This document shows, one piece after another, positions 1 through 7,855 of a DNA stretch of 64,000 nt. The stretch spans positions 1-64,000 of the forward strand of contig JAFDZV010000031.1 of the NCBI GenBank assembly GCA_018266795.1, read 5' to 3'. The first letter of the stretch is position 1, and each line of letters begins with the position of its first letter. The translations under genes were made by a program, and so were the position numbers. Below the pieces are notes generated by a model. That model was given only the letters and a program-made list of their open reading frames with translations, had not been told where the DNA came from and made no database searches. The DNA comes from Bacteroidota bacterium. Lineage in GTDB: Bacteria > Bacteroidota > Ignavibacteria > OLB7.

Positions 1-65
1 CGTACGTGTACAAGCTGATCGGCAACGGCTTCACGCTTGCCAGGAAGATGACGATTACTCGGTGA
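1..65 (+). CDS. C-terminal fragment of a secreted protein with T9SS sorting tail (5' end outside window)
   Basis: Reading in the third frame from base 3 gives about 20 residues, beginning YVYKLIGNGF and ending RKMTITR, before a TGA at 63-65. This Y-x-Y-[KR]-L ... S/A-R-K-M-x-[IVL] ending is the last strand pair of the type IX secretion C-terminal sorting domain seen in four other genes of this window. The body of the protein lies upstream of the window, so its function cannot be given. It converges on the next gene, with a hairpin between them. Confidence 0.7.
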   Translation, partial: YVYKLIGNGFTLARKMTITR

Positions 66-106
66 GCTCTCGTACACCCCGGGTACGAGCCGGGTAGCAC
101 GGGCGG

Positions 107-127
107 AGGCGGCCATCGAGGCCGCCT
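107..127. terminator. Hairpin between convergent genes
   Basis: AGGCGGCC (107-114) and GGCCGCCT (120-127) form a perfect 8-bp stem with a 5-nt loop. It sits between two convergent stop codons. There is no strong T-run on either side, so it is a weak terminator candidate. Confidence 0.5.
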
Positions 128-157
128 TCGTGCGTTCGAAGCATCTGCCCACGGAAA

Positions 158-1618
158 CTACTTCCGGTGCTGAACGGCAAACACGGTTGCCATGGTGCCG
201 ACCCGTGCCAGATAGATGCCATCCGCAAACGCTGCTACGTCCAGCGTGATCTGGCGACCGTTCCACCTCTCGGACCGAACGATGCGCCCGAGACGGTTGG
301 TGATGGTGAGAGTACGGCCCTCCGGTGATGCCGGGACGGCGGGACGTTCCACCGTGATGGTGGAAACTGCAGTAACCGGGGTCACAACAAGCCCGGACGG
401 CTCCGCGCCGCGCCGGTGCGATACCTTTGTCATGGCAAGATCCACACGCTCCTGGGTATATCGCCCTGTTGCCGGGAGCGAAATGGAGCGTGTCACGGGA
501 GCATATCCGGGTGCTGCGGCATACAGGATAACCCCGGAGACCGAGCCTTGATTGCAGACGAAGGTGAACTCCCCGTTCAATCTGTTCGTCTCGGTGGCAT
601 ACAGCACTGTACCGGAGGCGGAATCGATGAAAGCCAGGTATGCCCGCAGTTGAGCGAGTGACGTTGCATCGTACGCCTCACCCTGCACCAGCACCGAGGC
701 GCCTCGCGGCACCATCAGTCCCATGTAGAGATCGAGGCGCGGCGTCTTTTCGGAGCTCGCGCGATCCGATGCAAAGTAGATCATGTCACCGGATGCGGGA
801 ACAGTGATAAATCGCTCGTCTCGATCGCTGTTGTAGGGAACGCCGAGGTTCTCCGGCGTTCCCCAGGACCCGTCGGCATTGCGCCGCGAGACAAACAGGT
901 CGAAACCACCCAGACCACCATGCCCCTGCGAAGCAAAGTAGAGCAGGTCACCGCTGCTTGAAATGAACGGGCTGTTCTCCGCCCTTGTGGTGTTGATCAC
1001 CGCACCCAGGTTTTTCGGAACGGTCCAGTTGCCGTTGCTGTCCAGCGTCGAGACATAGATGTCGGCGTCCTCATCTCCGCTCCTGCTGCTTTGTCGGTTC
1101 GATGCAAAGTAGATGGTGCGGCCATCCGCGGAGATGGAAGGCTGCGATTCCCAGTGCGGAGAATTCAGAGCTCGCACATCGTGAATGTCCGTCCAGGTGT
1201 CACCGTCGAGACGAGCCTGATAGATATCGCAGTCCCCCTCCCCATCCGGCCTGTTGCACGCCGTGAAGTAGATCGTCTGCCCGTCCGCGGCAATGCAGGC
1301 CGCACCCTCGTTCTCGCTCGTGTTGACTGGCGGGCCGAGATTTACCGGCGACTCGAACATCGTATCCAGGCGATCCTTCTTGTGCGCCACCCAGAAATCG
1401 TGCCCTCCCATTCCTCCCTTCCGATTGGATACGAAGTAGAGCGTGCGGCCGTCTGCGGTTACGGCCGGAGCGTACTCGTGAGCGGCCGTGTTGACTCCGT
1501 TGCCGAGCCGGATGACACGAGTGCGAAGTGCATTGGAATCCGATGCCTGCGCGTGCAGAGCACTGCTGACAAGAAGTGTAATGGCCGCCGTAATACCGGC
1601 AAGGGAAATGACGTGCAT
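158..1618 (-). CDS. Secreted PD40 beta-propeller protein with T9SS C-terminal domain
   Basis: Predicted 486-residue exported protein. Residues 1-24 are a signal peptide ending LHAQ. Five WD40-like PD40 (TolB-type) repeats follow at about residues 46-300, each with a core such as ADGRTLYFVSNR, ADGQTIYF, ADGRTIYFASNR, SGDLLYFASQ or SGDMIYFASDR. Residues about 307-390 resemble a carboxypeptidase-regulatory-like beta-sandwich, and about 415-486 form a T9SS-type sorting domain ending GIYLARV...TVFAV. PD40 proteins of this phylum often carry a C-terminal OmpA domain; here it is absent and replaced by the sorting signal, so cell-surface or extracellular location is inferred. The start was placed at the Met immediately before the signal peptide; an in-frame upstream Met at 1840 would bury the signal peptide. 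No ligand can be assigned. Confidence 0.82.
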   Translation of the reverse strand: MHVISLAGITAAITLLVSSALHAQASDSNALRTRVIRLGNGVNTAAHEYAPAVTADGRTLYFVSNRKGGMGGHDFWVAHKKDRLDTMFESPVNLGPPVNTSENEGAACIAADGQTIYFTACNRPDGEGDCDIYQARLDGDTWTDIHDVRALNSPHWESQPSISADGRTIYFASNRQSSRSGDEDADIYVSTLDSNGNWTVPKNLGAVINTTRAENSPFISSSGDLLYFASQGHGGLGGFDLFVSRRNADGSWGTPENLGVPYNSDRDERFITVPASGDMIYFASDRASSEKTPRLDLYMGLMVPRGASVLVQGEAYDATSLAQLRAYLAFIDSASGTVLYATETNRLNGEFTFVCNQGSVSGVILYAAAPGYAPVTRSISLPATGRYTQERVDLAMTKVSHRRGAEPSGLVVTPVTAVSTITVERPAVPASPEGRTLTITNRLGRIVRSERWNGRQITLDVAAFADGIYLARVGTMATVFAVQHRK

Positions 1619-2221
1619 GGTCGCTTCAACAGGATGTTTCGTAGTGATCAAGAAACACGAATATAGCAGTAGCATTCGGTAGTGCATGGAGGCAACGCAA
1701 CACGCACGCACCGATTGCGGCTTCTCCGTTTGTCCCATTCCGGAGCGATCGGAATGCGATGGGTAACCCGCTGCCGGCAGTGGTGTAGTTCCGGGAAGAT
1801 GCGCCGTTGCGGACCCGGACATAGCGGGATGAATCCGCAATCACGAAGTTGTGCGCGGATGTTGAGCCGTGACCGTGCGGCGCGGCGCACTGATAATCCC
1901 CACCGGAACGTTCCGACAGGAAACGGCCACACCGTGCATGCCTGAAGAAGCTCAGCGTACCTTTTGAATCAGGCAGCCGGGCATTTGTCCGGCCGCCTTC
2001 TTTTCGAGTGTCTCTGAAAACGGCGCGCCAGCGCACGACGCTGCCGCATCGGTTCCGCACGGTGCGATGTTCGCAATGGTAACTCTCGTAACTTCGAGAC
2101 CGTGGTTTGCTTGCATAACCGACGCATGATGTCCCGGCCGGGATGCACACCCTGGAAGCAGCGTGCCCCGTTCACGGTCATGAGCATTGGCTTCGCACGT
2201 CACCAATACAGTCACACCCTG
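1619..2221. other. Divergent intergenic region, no gene seen
   Basis: About 600 bases separate the minus-strand PD40 gene from the plus-strand AraC gene. Overlapping open frames on both strands show no signal peptide, domain motif or ribosome-binding site. The stretch presumably holds the two divergent promoters, but I could not identify a convincing -35/-10 pair or operator. Confidence 0.5.
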
Positions 2222-3112
2222 ATGCAAGCGGAAGTTATTCCATCATACGATCTCTCTCGCGGTGACTCGCTGGCGGCTCCGATCCGATTGCTGCGCTGTA
2301 ATACCGCTAGCGAAACCGACGGCAACTACAACTCCGCGGAGCCGCACCGGCACAACTACCACGAGATCTTCTACTTCATCAAGGGGGGCGGCTGGCACGA
2401 TATCGACTTCCGCCGCTTCCCGATCGAGGACCACGCCATCCATTTCGTGAACCCCGGGCAGGTTCACCTCATGCGCCGCGCACCGGACTCGCACGGATTC
2501 ATCATTCTGTTCACGTCGGACTTCTACATGCTCGATCTGCACAACCGCGAGCGCAGCTCTCCGATGTGGTTCCTCATGCACAGCACGCCGAGACCGGCGT
2601 TGACCGTTGCACAGCCCGAGCGCACGATTCTCCTCGACACCATACGGCTGATGGAGGAGGAATTCAACGGCGGTGGCGCACATCGGGAGCAATTGCTTCA
2701 CTCCTACCTTCACGTCCTGCTGCTCCATTCCCTTCGTCTCTTCGAACGGCTGGAAAGCATCGAGACATTGGAGGATGCATCGCATACGCTGGTAAACCGA
2801 TTACGATCGCTCATCGAGGAGAACTACATCACAGTGCATGCCCCGCGTGAGTATGCCGAGATGCTCTGCGTTTCGCAGAACCATCTCAACAACACCACCA
2901 GGCGCATGATCGGCAGAACAATCGGCGACCTTGTTCACGAACGGATCATCCTGGAAGCCCAGCGGTTGTTGTTCCACACGGCAATGAGCGTGAAGGAGAT
3001 CGCATTCCGGCTCAACTACGACGACCCGTCCTACTTCACACGGTTCTTTCGCAAGCACACGGGAGTTGCACCGCACGAGTTCCGCGAGGCCGCCCGAAAA
3101 AAGCACCACTGA
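2222..3112 (+). CDS. AraC-family transcriptional regulator
   Basis: 296-residue DNA-binding regulator of the usual AraC length. The N-terminal part is a cupin-like sensor half containing the EPHRHNYHEIFYFIKGGG motif, typical of the AraC ligand-binding barrel (PF02311 type). The last ~110 residues are the double helix-turn-helix: the first HTH around EYAEMLCVSQNHLNNTTRR, the second around SVKEIAFRLNYDDPSYFTRFF, ending in the K-x-x-G-x-x-P-x-x-F/R box (KHTGVAPHEFR). The start at 2222 gives the normal family N terminus; in-frame Met codons at 2102 and 2180 would add unconserved residues and no site has a clear Shine-Dalgarno. The target is unknown. The dioxygenase-like gene lies 132 bases downstream on the same strand and is a plausible but unproven target. 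Confidence 0.88.
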   Translation: MQAEVIPSYDLSRGDSLAAPIRLLRCNTASETDGNYNSAEPHRHNYHEIFYFIKGGGWHDIDFRRFPIEDHAIHFVNPGQVHLMRRAPDSHGFIILFTSDFYMLDLHNRERSSPMWFLMHSTPRPALTVAQPERTILLDTIRLMEEEFNGGGAHREQLLHSYLHVLLLHSLRLFERLESIETLEDASHTLVNRLRSLIEENYITVHAPREYAEMLCVSQNHLNNTTRRMIGRTIGDLVHERIILEAQRLLFHTAMSVKEIAFRLNYDDPSYFTRFFRKHTGVAPHEFREAARKKHH

Positions 3113-3155
3113 TCCCACCTATCGTCCTAGCTCACTTCTCGCCACCGCAACTAAG

Positions 3156-3185
3156 TTCTCAGCGTTGATTGCCGAAGTGTATAAT
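3156..3185 (+). promoter_or_regulatory. Possible sigma70-type promoter for the dioxygenase-like gene
   Basis: A perfect TATAAT lies at 3180-3185, with TTCTCA at 3156-3161 as a weak -35 element (18-bp spacer). It is about 60 bases before the start at 3245. The -10 match is exact but the -35 matches only 4 of 6 positions. Confidence 0.4.
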
Positions 3186-3244
3186 GGCCGCACGTCCGCC
3201 GGCAGCGCGCGCATGCCACATGTTGAACAACTTGGAACCGAACC

Positions 3245-4231
3245 ATGCAGCAGTTACGATCAGATCGAGTGCCGACAAGCCCACAGAGAACCGATGAACT
3301 GATTCCGCGGCGCCACTTCATGCGGACGATTGCGCTTGCCGCCGGATTCGGCGTACTTGTCCCGCGCGTCCTTCGGGCCGGCAGCGGATCGGGCGCATGC
3401 GCTCCCACAACGCCGGATATCGAAGGCCCGTTCTACCTCGGCGGTTCGCCGTTTCAGGTAGCGCTTGCCAAGCAGGACGAACCAGGCGAGAGTCTGAGCA
3501 TATCGGGCATCGTCTACGCAAACGACTGCACAACGCCGATTGCGGGCGCAGTGGTTGATGTATGGGGAGCGAACAACGACGGCTGCTACAACAACAACAA
3601 TGAGTGCAGTCCGCACGGCGACGATCGCTTTAACCTGCGCGGCAGGATGTTGACCAACCAGCAGGGCGCCTACGCGTTCTCATCCGTGAAGCCCGGTCGC
3701 TATCTGAACGGCGCCACGTATCGGCCCAGCCATCTCCATTTCAAGATCAACGCGCCGGGCCATCCGATTGTAACTACGCAGCTGTATTTCGAGGGCGATC
3801 CCTACATCCCGGTGGATCAATGGGCGTCGGACCCGGCCTCGGCCGGAAGAATCATTCCACTTACGGCAAACAACGGTGCGCTTGCCGGCGTGTTCAATAT
3901 CACGCTCGATGTGCCGCCCGGTGAGTCGGGAATCCCCTACAACCAGGATGCCGCGCGTGCCCTCACGATGCAATGCTCGCCCAATCCGTTCCGCGGCGAC
4001 ACGGTGATCACCTATGCGGTTCAGACAGCCGATCGTGTCGATATCGGAATTCACGACATCACGGGCCGCCGCGTACGAGCGCTTGTGAGTTCGGTTCATG
4101 GCATTGGGATATACAACGAACGGTGGGACGCCCGTGATGACGCCGGCAGGCAGGTGCCCTCCGGTATCTACATATGCCGGCTTCAATCGGGAAGCTGTGT
4201 GGAGACAATGCAGATTGTGCTAGCCAAGTAA
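3245..4231 (+). CDS. Exported intradiol ring-cleavage dioxygenase-like protein with Tat signal and T9SS sorting domain
   Basis: 328 residues. Residues 21-45 look like a twin-arginine signal (PRRHFMRT followed by a hydrophobic stretch). Residues 55-225 match the intradiol dioxygenase fold: EGPFY at 60-64, the GIV..DC..PI.GA.VDVWGAN segment, and all four non-heme Fe(III) ligands expected from the catechol 1,2-/protocatechuate 3,4-dioxygenase family, Tyr115 (DGCY), Tyr153 (KPGRY), His163 and His165 (RPSHLHF). Residues about 240-328 are a T9SS C-terminal domain (CSPNPFRGDTVITY ... GIYICRL). Export with a Tat-like signal fits a folded, metal-loaded enzyme. Compared with cytoplasmic catabolic enzymes the substrate pocket may differ, so no substrate is claimed. 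No ring-hydroxylation or muconate-pathway genes are adjacent. Confidence 0.85.
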   Translation: MQQLRSDRVPTSPQRTDELIPRRHFMRTIALAAGFGVLVPRVLRAGSGSGACAPTTPDIEGPFYLGGSPFQVALAKQDEPGESLSISGIVYANDCTTPIAGAVVDVWGANNDGCYNNNNECSPHGDDRFNLRGRMLTNQQGAYAFSSVKPGRYLNGATYRPSHLHFKINAPGHPIVTTQLYFEGDPYIPVDQWASDPASAGRIIPLTANNGALAGVFNITLDVPPGESGIPYNQDAARALTMQCSPNPFRGDTVITYAVQTADRVDIGIHDITGRRVRALVSSVHGIGIYNERWDARDDAGRQVPSGIYICRLQSGSCVETMQIVLAK

Positions 4232-4308
4232 CGGAGAGAAGAGCACTCGCCGGCGTTGCGGGCTGTTCCGCAGCCTTTCAGCACCGGCACCGTAAACGCG
4301 ACTAGCAG

Positions 4309-4343
4309 AACGGGGCCCGAGCAAAATGCCGGGCCCCGTTTTT
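4309..4343. terminator. Bidirectional intrinsic terminator
   Basis: AACGGGGCCCG (4309-4319) pairs with CGGGCCCCGTT (4330-4340) around a 10-nt loop, followed by T residues on the plus strand. It lies between the convergent dioxygenase-like and YceI genes and can serve both. Confidence 0.85.
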
Positions 4344-4394
4344 CTTCCGCGCTTCCATCGCATGAGGGCGTGCGACGGTGGATATGCTGCAGGG

Positions 4395-4916
4395 TTATTG
4401 CTTGATCAGTTCGAGCTCGATGTTCAGCTTCACATCATCGCCAACCAGAATTCCACCGGTCTCCAGCGCCTGATTCCACACCAGATTCCACTCCGTCCGA
4501 TCGATCGTAGTATGCCCACTGAATCCGATGCTCGTGCTCCCCCACGGGCTGCGCACCGGGCCGGAGACCTCCACATCGAGAGTGACCGGACGCGTAATGT
4601 CACGGATCGCCAGATCACCATGCACCTTCAGCCTGCTCTCCCCGCCCTTCTCCACGGACGTCGTTCTGAATGTCGCAACCGGATACGTGTCCGATGCGAA
4701 GAAGTCACCCGATCGCAGATGAGCATCACGTTTCTCATCGCGCGTGCTGATTGTACCTGTATTGATTGCGATCTCCGCCTTGAGAGTCGTCAGATCGTTT
4801 TCAGCCAGGTCAACGGAGCCGCTGAACTCCTCAAAGCGTCCCCGAACGTTCGAGATCATCATATGTCGTACCGTAAAGGTGATCTCCGAGTGCGCTGCAT
4901 CGATTGTCCAAGCCAT
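4395..4916 (-). CDS. YceI-family lipocalin-like protein
   Basis: 173 residues, normal family length. It carries the YceI signature: W-x-I-D-x-x-H-S at the N terminus (MAWTIDAAHSEITFTVRHM), V-R-G-x-F, the I-T-x-P-V-x-L-D-V-E segment and the GFS..T.I.R..W..VWNQALE.GG.LVGDDV C-terminal block. YceI proteins form an eight-stranded lipocalin-like barrel that binds polyisoprenoid lipids. No signal peptide is visible, so this is probably a cytoplasmic member. The start at 4916 is supported by a strong AGGAGA ribosome-binding site 7 bases upstream; an in-frame Met 10 codons earlier would sit before that site. Confidence 0.92.
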   Translation of the reverse strand: MAWTIDAAHSEITFTVRHMMISNVRGRFEEFSGSVDLAENDLTTLKAEIAINTGTISTRDEKRDAHLRSGDFFASDTYPVATFRTTSVEKGGESRLKVHGDLAIRDITRPVTLDVEVSGPVRSPWGSTSIGFSGHTTIDRTEWNLVWNQALETGGILVGDDVKLNIELELIKQ

Positions 4917-5731
4917 CGTCTCTCTCCTATTTCTTCGATTGTTCATGCCACGTTCAATGGGATCGATCCCTGCTCTCAGTCATCCCCACCATTCCACTAC
5001 GCCGAAGATTTCCGATCCCGAAGCAAATATACGGCACGACGATATTTGTCGCAACAGATATTTTGACCGCTTACCCTCTTCCGGCTACGATCCGCCAAGT
5101 GAATGGGCACTGGCCGAGCGGAGCGCGCGACGGGGTTGACAGCACCGGGCGTTGTACGGCCTTCCGGGCGTATGCGGACGGAGAACGAAGATTGAAAGTG
5201 GATGATGGATAAACGCATCGTGCCCGGCCGAGGAGCGCTTACGACCGGGCACGATTGCAGAGCTGCGTGGGGTGTGCGTGCTTGAGTTATTCCCACGGAC
5301 AGCACTCTCGCTGACTCCATCGCGCGAAGGAGAAACTGCGGTTCATCAACCTGCCGTTGATTCCAGCTTGCAGCGGTCTCCCACGTTCCCCCGGTGCATC
5401 GTGCCGGCGTTCGGCGCGGGCAAAAGGGTGCCACGGCATTGCATCGCATGCCCTGTGGCAACAACGGCATTGAAGCGGACGCGATCGATGGAGCAAGTGA
5501 ACGCGGACGAACGTTCCGGCAGACCTTTCCTGATTGCCGCCCCGGGTACTCGAGCCGGGGATCTCTTACGTCTCGTTCAGCGTTACAGCGAAAGAACAAG
5601 CTGCGGTAGTAAAGTTCTCACCAGAGGGAAAGATTTGGACCAGGTGGAGTGATCGTGGTGGTATGGTAGTGATGCATATGGAGCCGCCGGACAGAGCGCG
5701 GCACCCGGCTTTTCGGAGTGAACCGGAGGGG
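4917..5731. other. 815-bp region without a convincing gene
   Basis: No frame has a recognisable motif, signal peptide or ribosome-binding site. The stretch holds the 11-bp hairpin at 5217-5255 and a small CCCCGG/CCGGGG hairpin at 5540-5560. I looked for tRNA, tmRNA and RNase P landmarks and saw none. It contains the promoter of yceI near its left end. Confidence 0.45.
5217..5255. terminator. Strong orphan hairpin
   Basis: ATCGTGCCCGG (5217-5227) and CCGGGCACGAT (5245-5255) make a perfect 11-bp stem with a 17-nt loop. It is 300 bases upstream of yceI and almost 500 bases beyond the dus stop codon, so it does not obviously end a known gene. It could be a terminator of a small RNA or a structured RNA element. 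Confidence 0.45.
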
Positions 5732-6760
5732 TTATGCGGCCTGCGCCTCGGGCGCATCCTGAGCGCGCTGCCACTCCTCGCGCTGGCGGTTGAACTCCTC
5801 AACCTCCTCGCGATAGCGCTCCACACGCGCCTCTATCTCCGGAAGCGAGTTCATCACCACCAACTCCTTGCGCACGGCCGATGCAAGCGGGAGCGAATGC
5901 AGATAGCCGCCCCAGTATTTCCGGAACTCGATAATGCCGTATCGATCGCCCTTGTAATCGATCGACATGTTCAGATGGTCCAGCGCAACACCAATCCGCT
6001 CGTCCAGCGAGCGCGGCTGTGGCCCTTCGCCCGTTGCGAGGAAACGCTTTGCGTCACCGAAGAGCCACGGATTGCCGATCGCGGCACGACCGATCATCAC
6101 GGCATCGGCTCCGGTGTCGAATGCGCGGCGCACATCTTCCGGTGTCTTCACATCACCGTTCAGAATCACCGGGATGTTCACGACACGCTTCACCTGCTCG
6201 ATATACTCCCACGAGGCAATGCCTTCATGTCCCTGATCGCGCGTACGACAATGAATTGCCAACGCCTGTATGCCGGCCTGCTCGAGCATCTGTGCCACTT
6301 CAACAATCCTGATGGATTGCCGATCCCAGCCGAGACGCGTCTTCAGCGTCACAGGAAGCTTGACGGCATCCACCACAGTGCGCGCAATGCGCTCCATTGC
6401 GGGAAGATCGCGCAACAGCGCCGCACCGGCATTGCGAGCCACCACGTTCTTCACCCAGCACCCGCAATTGATATCGATGAAGTCCGGCCCGGCCGCCTCC
6501 GCAATCTGAGCGGCCTCGGCCATCACCTCGTCGTTGCCGCCGAAGATCTGAATGGAAACCGGGCGCTCGTCGTCATAGAGTTTCAGCTTCTGATTGGACC
6601 GCCGGGCATCGCGAATCAGTCCTTCGCTGGAGATAAACTCCGTATAGACGATATCAGCCCCCAACCGTTTGCAGACTCTGCGAAACGGCGGATCGGTGAC
6701 ATCCTCCATCGGAGCCAGCAGCAGCGGCCGCTCCATCGATATGGGTCCAATCGTAAGCAT
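5732..6760 (-). CDS. dusB: tRNA-dihydrouridine synthase (DusB-like)
   Basis: 342 residues, the usual length for an FMN-dependent Dus enzyme, which reduces specific uridines in tRNA D-loops using NADPH. The TIM-barrel start LLLAPMEDVTDPPFRRVCKR, the SIQIFG segment, the FMN-phosphate part NGDVKTPEDVRRAF...GADAVMIGRAAIGNPW, and the active-site loop are all present. The catalytic Cys aligns with Cys101 in DINCGCWVKN (98-104), where the usual Pro of NxGCP is replaced by Trp. The C-terminal ~50 residues are a charged helical tail (EEFNRQREEWQRAQ). Assignment to the DusB branch rests on overall pattern and is less certain than the Dus family itself. It is flanked by gene-poor spacers, so it is probably monocistronic. 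Confidence 0.9.
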   Translation of the reverse strand: MLTIGPISMERPLLLAPMEDVTDPPFRRVCKRLGADIVYTEFISSEGLIRDARRSNQKLKLYDDERPVSIQIFGGNDEVMAEAAQIAEAAGPDFIDINCGCWVKNVVARNAGAALLRDLPAMERIARTVVDAVKLPVTLKTRLGWDRQSIRIVEVAQMLEQAGIQALAIHCRTRDQGHEGIASWEYIEQVKRVVNIPVILNGDVKTPEDVRRAFDTGADAVMIGRAAIGNPWLFGDAKRFLATGEGPQPRSLDERIGVALDHLNMSIDYKGDRYGIIEFRKYWGGYLHSLPLASAVRKELVVMNSLPEIEARVERYREEVEEFNRQREEWQRAQDAPEAQAA

Positions 6761-6969
6761 GGAACAAAAGTATCAAGCAGAATCAATAAAGTACCATCAC
6801 GGCGTGACATGATTTGTGCGATGGTGTATTCCCGGGCCTGTCCACACGCGCGGAGGCGGCATCCGTGCGCTCCGCAGGACCGCATCACTCACCGCCGCGT
6901 ATCCCGCCTCACTCCTCGACGGTCATGGCCTGCCGACCGCCCGAGCTGCGGGCGTTGCGGCGCAAACGA

Positions 6970-7686
6970 TCACGGTACCTCGATCCGCTTCCTCAATAAC
7001 AGCTTTCTGCCGTCCGGATCATTTGCTATCACTTCGGCGATGTAGTCGCCGGTCTCCACCCTCGCGCCACTGCTGTCCAACAGGTTCCAGTCGAACTTGT
7101 ACTCACCCGGTGATTGCACATCGCTCACCAGCACCGCCACGGTATGCGCCTGAAGATCGTATACCGTAACCTCCACTTTCGTGGTGTGCATCAGCGTGTA
7201 GGCAATGCGCGGCGTAACGTCCTCGATCAGACCAACAGCGCGAAGGATTCCCTGGATCGGCGTGGAGAAGCCAACGCGTGTACTGTTGGTGAAGACCTTG
7301 TCCCACCCTTGGGACCGCTTGATCTCATCGTCCCGCCTGGCCCGGTCGGCTGCAGTTGGAAGCCAGTCCTTCGAGGAGAATGTCAGATTGCGGCGCATGA
7401 TCGCCATGCGGGTGTTGTCCAAGCTGTCCAGATAGCGATGAAGCGCCAGGCTGTCGCTGTGGATGCGTTCGCGCAGCCGATAGTACCACTGCAGTCGTTC
7501 CAATGCAGCCTTGACACTGTCTGCATGGGCGGATTGATCGAACTGGCTCGGCGGCCGTTTTGTGGTAGTGTCGGAGCCGCCCGTCTGCGCCCGCGCAACT
7601 GCGGGTATCAGGAACAGCAACAACAGAACGACGCGCACGGCACAGGGGCCGTGTGGTTGATCTGCACACATACGGTATCGTATCAA
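6970..7686 (-). CDS. Exported protein of unknown function with FlgD-like C-terminal domain
   Basis: 238 residues. The N terminus carries a hydrophobic signal segment (VVLLLLFLIPAVARAQ). The middle part (about 60-130) is helical and charged, with YYRLRERIHSDSLALHRYLDSLD. The last ~90 residues read KVEVTVYDLQ...VAVLVSD..SPGEYKFDWNLLDSSGARVETGDYIAEV, the beta-sandwich pattern of FlgD Ig-like/T9SS-type domains (V-x-V-Y-D ... G-x-Y-x-x-x-W-D ... G-x-Y). It ends KRIEVP, so it may be an atypical sorting domain. A start at the fifth codon after the first (MCADQPH) is equally possible. No catalytic motif is visible. It lies 169 bases downstream of the OstA-like gene on the same strand. Confidence 0.65.
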   Translation of the reverse strand: MIRYRMCADQPHGPCAVRVVLLLLFLIPAVARAQTGGSDTTTKRPPSQFDQSAHADSVKAALERLQWYYRLRERIHSDSLALHRYLDSLDNTRMAIMRRNLTFSSKDWLPTAADRARRDDEIKRSQGWDKVFTNSTRVGFSTPIQGILRAVGLIEDVTPRIAYTLMHTTKVEVTVYDLQAHTVAVLVSDVQSPGEYKFDWNLLDSSGARVETGDYIAEVIANDPDGRKLLLRKRIEVP

Positions 7687-7855
7687 CGGGGCGATTCTCT
7701 TCCTCTTCGTTATCTGAATCGTGTGCTCACCAACAGAGACACTGCCGGGGCGGGCGTTCCGCTGCTCGTCACGGTTTCATCCGGACGAACGCCCCATCGC
7801 CATGCCGTAATGTGAATGCACTACATGCCGAGCGGCGTACGGCGGATATGTGTCG

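Noticed and set aside
5540-5560. Possible tRNA T-arm (CCCCGG, loop with CTCGAG, CCGGGG)
   Set aside because: The loop is 9 nt rather than 7, and no matching acceptor or anticodon arm could be found within 90 bases on either strand.
5534-7045. Long plus-strand open frame opposite dus
   Set aside because: It lies on the reverse strand of a clear tRNA-dihydrouridine synthase gene and has no motif, signal peptide or ribosome-binding site. It is a high-GC shadow frame.
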